This document shows positions 18,441 to 24,917 of a DNA stretch of 36,294 nucleotides, in pieces. Source of the stretch: an uncultured Ruminococcus sp. Lineage in GTDB: Bacteria; Bacillota; Clostridia; Oscillospirales; Ruminococcaceae. The notes beneath the pieces were generated by a model, which saw nothing but the letters and a program-made list of their open reading frames with translations, was not told the DNA's origin and did not search any database. Where the stretch lies: positions 1 through 36,294 of the forward strand of contig ONAI01000030.1 in NCBI GenBank assembly GCA_900315755.1, in the 5' to 3' direction. Every line of letters begins with the position of its first letter. The stretch's first letter is position 1. Position numbers and translations under genes: made by a program.

Positions 18441-20208
18441 CGGCTTTATTTACACTTATTCCAAGAACATTAAGGCTTTCATCGTCAACGAATGAAGGAC
18501 ATTCAGACATAAGTTCGCTCGCATTCTGAACCTTCGGGAATGCAGTTACGTCACGAAGACTTTCAGCCTTGCACATTATCATAGCAAGTCGGTCGAGACC
18601 GATGCCCATGCCGCCATGAGGTGGTGCACCGTAACGGTAAGCATCAACAAGGAATCCGAATTTTGCTTCAATCTCTTCATCTGTCATACCAAGAGCCTCG
18701 AACATCCTCTGCTGGAGTTCATAATCTGTTATACGCATAGAACCACTTGATAATTCTGTACCATTAAGCACAAGATCCCATGCTTTTGCACGAACATTTG
18801 CCGGATCAGTATCGAGGTAATCAAGACACTCCTCCATAGGCATTGTGAATGGATGATGTGCTGCAACCCATGTGTTATGCTCTTCGTCGTACTCAAAGAA
18901 AGGCATTTCTGTGATCCAGAGGAAATTGTATTTGTCCTCAGGGATCACGTCAATACGCTTAGCGCATATAAGTCTGAGCGCACCTAATGTCGTGAGTACA
19001 GTCTTAGTCTTGTCAGCACAGATAAGTACAAGATCGCCTTCCTTAGCGTCAACAGCTGCACATATCTTTTCAAGGTCACCTTCACCAAGGAATTTCTTGA
19101 ATGAACAGTTAGGCTCATCAGCCCAGCGAATGTAAGCAAGTCCCTTTGCACCGATACCTTTTGCGTGTTCAACGAGTTTGTCAATTTCCTTGCGAGTATA
19201 TGTAGCTGCACCGTTCTTTACATTGATAGCGCGTACAGTGCCGCCTTCTTCGACAGCTCCCTTGAATACCGGAAAATCAATATCCTTAACAGCTTCTGTT
19301 ATATCCTGTATTTCAAATCCAAAACGTGTATCCGGCTTATCTGAACCGTAACGGTTCATAGCGTCAGCAAAAGTGAGTCTTGTAAGAGGAGTCTGTATCT
19401 CGACATTAAGTACCTCCTTGAAAACTCGCTTGATGAAGCCTTCAACACATTCCTGAATATCTTCTGAATCTACAAATGACATTTCAAGGTCGATCTGTGT
19501 GAATTCCGGCTGACGGTCTGCACGAAGATCCTCATCACGGAAGCAGCGCGCAAGCTGTATGTACTTATCGTATCCAGCGACCATAAGAAGCTGCTTGTAG
19601 ATCTGAGGTGACTGCGGAAGTGCATAGAATTTGCCCTGATGTACTCTTGAAGGGATGAGATAGTCTCTTGCACCTTCCGGAGTTGATTTCATCATCATTG
19701 GGGTTTCAATCTCGAGGAATCCGTTCTCATAGAAGTAATCACGCGTTACTTTTGCAATCTGGTGACGCATGATGATATTCTGCTGGAGAGGGGCTCTTCT
19801 GAGATCAAGATAGCGGTATTTGAGACGTATCTCTTCATTAGCTTTAGTATCATTCACGATCTCAAAAGGTGGAGTCTGAGCTTTTGCGAGAATTCTGAGA
19901 TCGGTAACGAATATTTCAACGTTTCCAGTTTTGAGTTTATCGTTCTTGCTTTCACGCTCACGTACCTGACCTTTTGCCATAAGTACATATTCGCTTCGGC
20001 ATGAAGCAGCTTTGTCAAACAGTTCGTGGTCTGTTTCATCGTTGAAAAGAAGCTGTACAACGCCGGTCCTGTCTCTGAGGACGATAAACACTACGCCGCC
20101 CTTGTTTCTTACTCTTTCTACGAATCCGCCTACTACTACCTCTGCACCGATTTCGGTAACTTCACCGCAGTAATGCGTTCTTTTTAAACCTTTCATGCTG
20201 TCTGCCAT
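18433..20208 (-). CDS. aspS: Aspartyl-tRNA synthetase
   Basis: A 591-residue class II synthetase charging tRNA-Asp. Order: N-terminal OB anticodon-binding domain (THYCGEVTEIGAEVVVGGFVERVRNKGGVVFIVLRDRTG), catalytic core with motif 2 (ARCFRDEDLRADRQPEFTQIDLEMSF), bacterial GAD insertion (about 290-420), and motif 3 (GGMGIGLDRLAMIM). I chose ATG 20208, with GGGGAGG nine bases upstream and one base after the hisS stop. The frame stays open for 37 more codons upstream, but that part overlaps hisS and is not family-like. It is cotranscribed with hisS, a common pairing in Firmicutes. Whether it is discriminating was not assessed. Confidence 0.96.
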   Translation of the reverse strand: MADSMKGLKRTHYCGEVTEIGAEVVVGGFVERVRNKGGVVFIVLRDRTGVVQLLFNDETDHELFDKAASCRSEYVLMAKGQVRERESKNDKLKTGNVEIFVTDLRILAKAQTPPFEIVNDTKANEEIRLKYRYLDLRRAPLQQNIIMRHQIAKVTRDYFYENGFLEIETPMMMKSTPEGARDYLIPSRVHQGKFYALPQSPQIYKQLLMVAGYDKYIQLARCFRDEDLRADRQPEFTQIDLEMSFVDSEDIQECVEGFIKRVFKEVLNVEIQTPLTRLTFADAMNRYGSDKPDTRFGFEIQDITEAVKDIDFPVFKGAVEEGGTVRAINVKNGAATYTRKEIDKLVEHAKGIGAKGLAYIRWADEPNCSFKKFLGEGDLEKICAAVDAKEGDLVLICADKTKTVLTTLGALRLICAKRIDVIPEDKYNFLWITEMPFFEYDEEHNTWVAAHHPFTMPMEECLDYLDTDPANVRAKAWDLVLNGTELSSGSMRITDYELQQRMFEALGMTDEEIEAKFGFLVDAYRYGAPPHGGMGIGLDRLAMIMCKAESLRDVTAFPKVQNASELMSECPSFVDDESLNVLGISVNKADE

Positions 20209-20209
20209 T

Positions 20210-21544
20210 TTATTTATCCTCCCCTGTAAATGCGAACAATGAACCGTTTTCATCGTCGATGCCATCGAGCATTTGATTGAAATATATTTCCTCGAAAGTG
20301 GCTTCAAACTTATCATCAAGATTGATCACTGTTTCCTCGCCGCTTTCCATTTCTTTAAGCTTTGCCTTACCGTCTGCAAGCTCATTGTCGCCAAGTACCA
20401 TTGTAAACGCTGCACCGATCTTATTAGCGTACTTCATCTGAGCCTTGAGACCACGTCCCATTAAGTCGTACTCCGCAAAATAGCCGAATTCACGAAGTTG
20501 TGCTGTAAGTGACATTGCTTTTTCAAGTGCTTCATCGCCCATAGTTGCAAAGTAAATATCGCATTTTTTAGGTGCAAGATAATCACAATTCTGCTTATCC
20601 ATTACAAGAAGAAGGCGTTCAAGTCCCATACCAAATCCGAGTGCCGGAGTATGCTGTCCGCCAAGCTGTTCTATAAGACCATCATAGCGTCCGCCGCCGC
20701 AGACTGTACCCTGCGCGCCTATTTCGGTGGTAATGAATTCAAAAACTGTCTTTGTGTAATAGTCAAGTCCGCGGACTATTTTGGGATCAATAGTATAGTC
20801 GATGCCTGCGTTATCAAGATATTTCTTTAATTTTGTAAAATGATCCGAGCATTCATCACAGAGATAATCAAGTATGACCGGAGCATCTTTAGCTATCTCG
20901 CGGTCCTCCGGGCTCTTACAGTCAAGGAGACGCATCGGGTTCTTGACAAGGCGTTCCTTGCAGGTTTCACAGAGCTCATTCTTATGAGGCTCGAAGTATG
21001 CCCTCAGAGCTTCGTGATACTTCGCACGGCAAGTAGGACAGCCGATAGAATTTATGTGAAGCTCAATATTTTTTAATTCAAGGCGGTCAAGTATCTTTTT
21101 AGCAAGAGAAATTACCTCTGCATCTGCTGCCGGAGACGGACTTCCTGCCATTTCGAGCCCGAACTGATGGAACTCACGAAGTCTTCCTGCCTGAGGTCTC
21201 TCATGACGGAAGCATGAGATAATGTAGAATATGCGCTGAGGAAGTGCTTCGTTGAGCAGTCCGTTCTGGAGCATTGCGCGGATAGCACCGGCAGTTCCTT
21301 CAGGACGAAGAGTAAATTTTGTCTCCTTTGCCATAACGGTGTACATTTCCTTCTGAACAACATCAGTGGTTTCACCGACAGAACGCAGAAACAGATCGGT
21401 ATTCTCGAAAGTCGGAAAACGCAGTTCTCCGAATCCGTAGCTTTCAGCAGTTTCACGAGCGATCTTTTCTACCGTGTGCCATTTGTGGATGTCTCTTGGA
21501 AGTACATCTTCTGTGCCGTTAGGGCGCTTGATATTTATAGCCAT
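20210..21544 (-). CDS. hisS: Histidyl-tRNA synthetase
   Basis: A 444-residue class II synthetase charging tRNA-His. Visible motifs: RPNGTEDVLPRD at the N-terminus, LRPEGTAGAIRAM, motif 2 FRHERPQAGRLREFHQFGLEMAG, the histidine-binding loop VRGLDYYTKTVFEF, GGGRYDGLIEQLGG, motif 3 GFGMGLERLLL, and the C-terminal anticodon-binding domain. Slightly longer than the usual 420-430 owing to an acidic C-terminal extension. The ATG at 21544 has AAAGG about ten bases upstream. No T-box is found upstream: the leader is under 100 bases and lacks the TGGNACCGCG antiterminator motif. Its promoter is not clear; a terminator-like hairpin and another stem lie immediately upstream. Confidence 0.96.
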   Translation of the reverse strand: MAINIKRPNGTEDVLPRDIHKWHTVEKIARETAESYGFGELRFPTFENTDLFLRSVGETTDVVQKEMYTVMAKETKFTLRPEGTAGAIRAMLQNGLLNEALPQRIFYIISCFRHERPQAGRLREFHQFGLEMAGSPSPAADAEVISLAKKILDRLELKNIELHINSIGCPTCRAKYHEALRAYFEPHKNELCETCKERLVKNPMRLLDCKSPEDREIAKDAPVILDYLCDECSDHFTKLKKYLDNAGIDYTIDPKIVRGLDYYTKTVFEFITTEIGAQGTVCGGGRYDGLIEQLGGQHTPALGFGMGLERLLLVMDKQNCDYLAPKKCDIYFATMGDEALEKAMSLTAQLREFGYFAEYDLMGRGLKAQMKYANKIGAAFTMVLGDNELADGKAKLKEMESGEETVINLDDKFEATFEEIYFNQMLDGIDDENGSLFAFTGEDK

Positions 21545-21572
21545 AAATTTTCAGCCTTTCATTAATTTATAG

Positions 21573-21604
21573 GTAATGAAAGAAAGGAGTCTTTCACTCA
21601 TTAC
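21573..21604. repeat. Stem-loop in the hisS leader
   Basis: GTAATGA (21573-21579) pairs with TCATTAC (21598-21604), and inside it GAAAG with CTTTC. It lies between the mgsA terminator and the hisS start. It could stabilise or attenuate the hisS message. Confidence 0.45.
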
Positions 21605-21607
21605 ATG

Positions 21608-21634
21608 AAAAATTGTCCCTTAAAAGGGACAATT
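21608..21634 (-). terminator. Terminator after the MgsA-like gene
   Basis: AATTGTCCCTT (21611-21621) pairs perfectly with AAGGGACAATT (21624-21634); on the minus strand a run of five Ts follows (21608-21612). Confidence 0.75.
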
Positions 21635-21640
21635 AATAGA

Positions 21641-22042
21641 TCAGATACTTGGAGTTCCAACCTCACGCCAGTCAAGATCACCGCGTTCGAGAGCAAGGAT
21701 AAGTGCTTCTGCTGTGGCAATATTTGTGGCTACCGGCACGTTATGAACATCGCACAATCTAAGAAGATTCATGCCGTGAACATCATTTGCATTGGGGTTG
21801 ATAGGATCTCTGAAGAAGAGAAGTACATCTACTTCGTTGCAGGAAAGAAGTGCAAGTATCTGTTCTGCTCCGCCCTGTCCGCTGAGGTATCTCTTTATGG
21901 GGAGACCTGTTGCTTCGGCGACTTGTTTTCCTGTTGTATTAGTAGCTATAAGAGTATGCTTTGAAAGAATTCCACAGTAAGCACTGCAAAACTGAACCAT
22001 GAGTTCTTTTTTTGCATCGTGTGCAATGATTGCAATCTTCAA
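21641..22042 (-). CDS. mgsA: Methylglyoxal synthase-like protein
   Basis: A 133-residue protein of the methylglyoxal synthase family, which converts dihydroxyacetone phosphate to methylglyoxal. Family features: IAIIAHDAKK (D9), ATNTTGK phosphate loop, FFRDP (D79), LLRLCDVHNVPVATNIATAEALI. However, the catalytic Asp71 of E. coli, in GGDQQ, aligns with GGAEQ here (E60, with a one-residue deletion), His98 aligns with N86 and Asp101 with H89. Activity is therefore uncertain. The start is TTG 22042; an in-frame TAG lies five codons upstream and no ATG or GTG is available, and the Shine-Dalgarno is poor. It follows the MinD-like gene by 39 bases and ends at a terminator. Confidence 0.8.
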   Translation of the reverse strand: MKIAIIAHDAKKELMVQFCSAYCGILSKHTLIATNTTGKQVAEATGLPIKRYLSGQGGAEQILALLSCNEVDVLLFFRDPINPNANDVHGMNLLRLCDVHNVPVATNIATAEALILALERGDLDWREVGTPSI

Positions 22043-22081
22043 TGCTTTTAGTATCTATAATGATTTTCTGTATCTTATATC

Positions 22082-22816
22082 TTAGTTATTGAATGTCAGC
22101 GGTACAAATTCGCCGCCGAGTCTTTTAGCTATTGCATCAAATGCCTTGAGTGCTTCAGAATCAGTTGGGATCGGATTACCCTTGCCGGTAGCAACAGTCA
22201 TCTTGAAGTCATCCGGGATAACGCCGATAAGCTGGATTCCTACCTTATCAATGATCTCATCAAGATTTGCGACGAGACCATTTCCGATAACCTTTTTACT
22301 TACCTTATTTATTATAAGTCTCTGACTCTTGTTTCCTCTGTTGTAGAATTCATCGGACATAAGACTTGCATCACGTATACAAACCTGATCCGGTGTTGAA
22401 ACAACAAGTATGAGGTTTGACTGTTCCACTATATCAAATACGTGCGAATTGATACCAGCACCTGTATCAATGATTATGTATTCAAAGTATTTCTTTACGG
22501 AACGGCATATCTCACCGATCTGTTTTGCGTCGACCGGAGTTAATGTCTTAGGAGCGCAAAGAATACTGAGATTGCTTGCCATTGGTACTTGTGCTACTGC
22601 TTCGAGTGCAGTTTTCTTTCCGTTAAGAACTTCACCGAGATCGTGGTCTATTCTTGTTTCCATTCCGAACATGATGTCGAGACATCTTAGTCCGAAATCC
22701 AGCTCAATGATAAGAGTTCTGTGTCCCTGCTTAGCGAGAGTATAGCCGAGACCTGCACAAACTGTCGACTTACCGGTTCCGCCTTTACCTGAAGTTACTG
22801 CAATGATTTTAGCCAT
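22082..22816 (-). CDS. minD: MinD/ParA-family ATPase
   Basis: A 244-residue deviant Walker ATPase: KGGTGKST at 11-18, IIELDFGLRCLDIMFGMETRI (MinD-like switch I), YIIIDTGAG. The family positions division or cargo proteins at the membrane. The N-terminal pattern is closer to MinD than to ParA or Mrp, but the protein ends in GGEFVPLTFNN, without the basic amphipathic helix that anchors MinD. No minC or minE is nearby. I chose ATG 22816, preceded by AAAGGAAAAG; the frame extends upstream into the promoter. A full-consensus promoter lies 130-155 bases upstream. The call as MinD is provisional; a MinD-like orphan is the alternative. Confidence 0.8.
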   Translation of the reverse strand: MAKIIAVTSGKGGTGKSTVCAGLGYTLAKQGHRTLIIELDFGLRCLDIMFGMETRIDHDLGEVLNGKKTALEAVAQVPMASNLSILCAPKTLTPVDAKQIGEICRSVKKYFEYIIIDTGAGINSHVFDIVEQSNLILVVSTPDQVCIRDASLMSDEFYNRGNKSQRLIINKVSKKVIGNGLVANLDEIIDKVGIQLIGVIPDDFKMTVATGKGNPIPTDSEALKAFDAIAKRLGGEFVPLTFNN

Positions 22817-22943
22817 TTCTTTTCCTTTCCGATATCCGCAAGCCAGAGCAGTATAGCTGCTGAACGGCACCGGATTCTGCAAATCGTATAAGATATTGAT
22901 AGTACAGCGCCGCTGCGAACACTTCAATACTAACCTAAAATAT

Positions 22944-22972
22944 ATTATAACACAAAAACAACAGTTTGTCAA
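22944..22972 (-). promoter_or_regulatory. minD promoter
   Basis: Full consensus on the minus strand: TTGACA (22967-22972), 17-base spacer, TATAAT (22944-22949). The leader is about 120 bases long. Confidence 0.88.
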
Positions 22973-23029
22973 AGAAGTTTTTGTGCAAAAAACAAAATTG
23001 TGAATAGTAGCACTTTTGTACGTTGATTA

Positions 23030-23046
23030 TTGTGCACATTGCACAA
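23030..23046. promoter_or_regulatory. TTGTGCA palindrome
   Basis: TTGTGCA, CAT, TGCACAA: perfect 7-bp arms. A related sequence, GTTTTTGTGCAAAAAAC, occurs at 22977-22993 next to the minD -35 box. Two copies of the same half-site suggest an operator, but the binding protein is unknown. Confidence 0.45.
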
Positions 23047-23146
23047 AAGCGATAAAAGCGTCTTGATATGAACTAATATCTTACGTTTTAATGTATCGGG
23101 CTAATAATTATCAGCGGTAATTCATAATTTGTCAATATCTATATTA

Positions 23147-23175
23147 ATTTTACCATATTATGCTAAGTTTGTCAA
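23147..23175 (-). promoter_or_regulatory. Second minus-strand promoter match upstream of minD
   Basis: TTGACA (23170-23175), 17-base spacer, TAAAAT (23147-23152) on the minus strand. It would start near 23140, either giving minD a 320-base leader or making a short non-coding RNA. No good terminator was found between it and the main minD promoter. Confidence 0.45.
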
Positions 23176-23223
23176 CATTAAATCCGGCTATAAATTGCGA
23201 TTTTGCTTAAAAATGTTCAATTA

Positions 23224-23252
23224 TTGACAATATTATGCATATGTGATAACAT
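23224..23252 (+). promoter_or_regulatory. mnmL promoter
   Basis: TTGACA (23224-23229), 17-base spacer, TAACAT (23247-23252). It leads almost directly into the ribosome-binding site GAGGTG and the ATG at 23270. Confidence 0.65.
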
Positions 23253-23269
23253 ACTAATGAGGTGTTGAT

Positions 23270-24208
23270 ATGAAAAATCCTTTCAGATATTCCCGCGACA
23301 ATAAGCGTTACCATACCTTGAATTACTATAATCGCTCGAATTTCGGTGAGAAGATATACAAAGCTGTTCTGAACTGCGGATTCACCTGTCCGAATATTGA
23401 CGGAAGCAAAGGAATAGGCGGTTGTATTTTCTGCGATGCGGGCAGCGGATATTTTACACGTCCGGAACTGACCGTTTCACAGCAGCTTGATTCAGAGATC
23501 AGGCGCATAAGCACTAAATTGGGATATGTCCCCAAGATTGCTGCATATTTGCAGTCCAATACCAATACTTATACTTCTCCGGAAATATTGCGTTCAATAA
23601 TGGAGGACATCCTGTCTTACAACGAAGTAGCCGGTGTAGCTATCGGTACTCGCGGTGATTGTCTGGCGGACGATATGCTCGATCTGCTTGAATACTACTC
23701 TCACCGTACTTCTCTTACAGTAGAGCTCGGTATGCAGACTGTACATGAGAAAACTATAACCCTTATCAACCGCTGCTGCACACACAGCGAGTTCCTCGAA
23801 GGATACCATAAGATCAAAGAACGCGGTATACGTGTTTGTCTTCACATTATAAACGGGCTGCCTGATGAGTCAGCGGATATGATGCTTGAAACTGTTCGTC
23901 AGGCGGCTGCTCTCTCCCCTGACGCTGTTAAGCTCCAGATGCTTCACGTTATCCGCGGTACAAAGCTTGCTGAAATGTACAGTAAAGTCAGCATGGAGCT
24001 TCTTAGCAAAGATGAGTATATTGATATTATTGTACGTCAGCTTGAATTACTGCCTCCGGAGACCGTGATCGAGCGCATTACCGGCGATGGCGATAAGTCT
24101 AAGCTTATTGCTCCGATGTGGAGCGCAGATAAGATCTCTGTACTCGGCGGTATTGATAAGCGCCTTGCTGAGCTTGACACGTATCAGGGAAGATTATATA
24201 ACCGGTGA
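23270..24208 (+). CDS. mnmL: YtqA/YhcC-type radical SAM protein (MnmL candidate)
   Basis: A 312-residue radical SAM protein of the TIGR01212 family. The cluster cysteines are C40, C52 and C55 (CPNIDGSKGIGGCIFC), the family's unusual CX11CX2C spacing. Other family blocks: YLQSNTNTYTSPE, GVAIGTRGDCL, LTVELGMQTVHEKT, HIINGLPDE, and GGIDKRLAELDTYQG at the C-terminus. In B. subtilis and streptococci YtqA was renamed MnmL for its role in converting cmnm5s2U toward mnm5s2U in tRNA wobble bases; E. coli YhcC is uncharacterised as far as I know. The usual partner methylase MnmM (YtqB) is not adjacent here. GAGGTG lies before the ATG. It converges on the methyltransferase gene with only five bases between them. 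Confidence 0.88.
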   Translation: MKNPFRYSRDNKRYHTLNYYNRSNFGEKIYKAVLNCGFTCPNIDGSKGIGGCIFCDAGSGYFTRPELTVSQQLDSEIRRISTKLGYVPKIAAYLQSNTNTYTSPEILRSIMEDILSYNEVAGVAIGTRGDCLADDMLDLLEYYSHRTSLTVELGMQTVHEKTITLINRCCTHSEFLEGYHKIKERGIRVCLHIINGLPDESADMMLETVRQAAALSPDAVKLQMLHVIRGTKLAEMYSKVSMELLSKDEYIDIIVRQLELLPPETVIERITGDGDKSKLIAPMWSADKISVLGGIDKRLAELDTYQGRLYNR

Positions 24209-24213
24209 TACTT

Positions 24214-24852
24214 TTACTTTCTTCCCTCGGCACAAACCCAGCTTGTGCCCTCCCTGGTGCGTATGTTTACACTGCTGAATCCTGCGTTTTCAAGCAGACT
24301 GCGGAATTCAGAGATCTTCGGGTTGTAGAGTGAGTATTTACGGATGTTTTCAATATCCTCTTCACTGAGCTCGGCATCGCCGTTGATGTCCGCAACTATC
24401 AGAAATACCCCGTTATTATTTAGAACGCGATACACTTCTTTTAAATTATTCTGCGGATCCGGCCAGAAATAAAAACTCTCGACAGTGATTATCCGGTCGA
24501 AACTATTATCTTCAAAAGGCAGATCCTCAACAGATGCTTCGATTATTTCCATTCTTCCAGAGCTTATCATTTCCGCATTGGTATCCTTACTCATTTTTAC
24601 TGAGACATCTGAGTAGTCAACTCCCATGATGTGTCCGGACTTAGTCATGCCTGCGATTTTTGAAAGCGTTGCACCGCCTCCGCAGCCAATGTCAAGCACG
24701 CTGTTACCGTCTTTCAGTTCGAGGAAGCCAAGAGCCCAGTCAGTTACGTCCGAGTGATGCTCGTTCATACTGCTGAGCATTTCAAATCCGGCTTCTCCTT
24801 GCGGCTTACGCGGATTTCCAAGTTCAGTCACAGATTTAATCTCATTACTCAT
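24214..24852 (-). CDS. Class I SAM-dependent methyltransferase
   Basis: A 212-residue methyltransferase of the Methyltransf_11/UbiE-like type. Motif I is VLDIGCGGG at 52-60, followed by GVDYSDVSVKMSK, the SVEDLPFEDNSFDRI motif and YRVLNNNGVFLIV. The substrate is unknown; such enzymes act on small molecules more often than RNA. It is not MnmM, which belongs to another family, despite lying next to the mnmL-like gene. The ATG at 24852 follows AAAGGATG. It lies downstream of glmS, separated by a hairpin, and has no clear promoter of its own. Confidence 0.88.
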   Translation of the reverse strand: MSNEIKSVTELGNPRKPQGEAGFEMLSSMNEHHSDVTDWALGFLELKDGNSVLDIGCGGGATLSKIAGMTKSGHIMGVDYSDVSVKMSKDTNAEMISSGRMEIIEASVEDLPFEDNSFDRIITVESFYFWPDPQNNLKEVYRVLNNNGVFLIVADINGDAELSEEDIENIRKYSLYNPKISEFRSLLENAGFSSVNIRTREGTSWVCAEGRK

Positions 24853-24874
24853 AATATTTCATCCTTTCAACAGA

Positions 24875-24912
24875 AAGAGCGAACATTGGTCAGCCTCCCT
24901 CAGTTCGCTCTT
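24875..24912 (-). terminator. Hairpin between glmS and the methyltransferase
   Basis: AAGAGCGAAC (24875-24884) pairs with GTTCGCTCTT (24903-24912), perfect 10-bp arms with an 18-base loop. On the minus strand TTTCTGTTG follows, a weak T-tract, so termination may be partial. Confidence 0.6.
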
Positions 24913-24917
24913 GTTAT

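Larger units (their letters stand above)
22817..23269. other. 453-bp divergent intergenic region, minD to mnmL
   Basis: AT-rich and without a credible ORF. It holds the minD leader (about 120 bases with small stems such as AGCAG-CTATA-CTGCT), the consensus minD promoter, two TTGTGCA-containing elements, a second minus-strand promoter match at 23147-23175 and the mnmL promoter. Confidence 0.7.

Noticed and set aside
20209-20319. N-terminal extension of aspS by 37 codons
   Set aside because: It overlaps hisS in another frame and is unlike the family; the ATG at 20208 has a strong ribosome-binding site.
21545-21640. T-box riboswitch upstream of hisS
   Set aside because: There is no antiterminator motif and too little room between the upstream terminator and the start codon.
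22817-22972. N-terminal extension of the MinD-like protein
   Set aside because: The extension would start inside the -35 box of its own promoter and has no family sequence.
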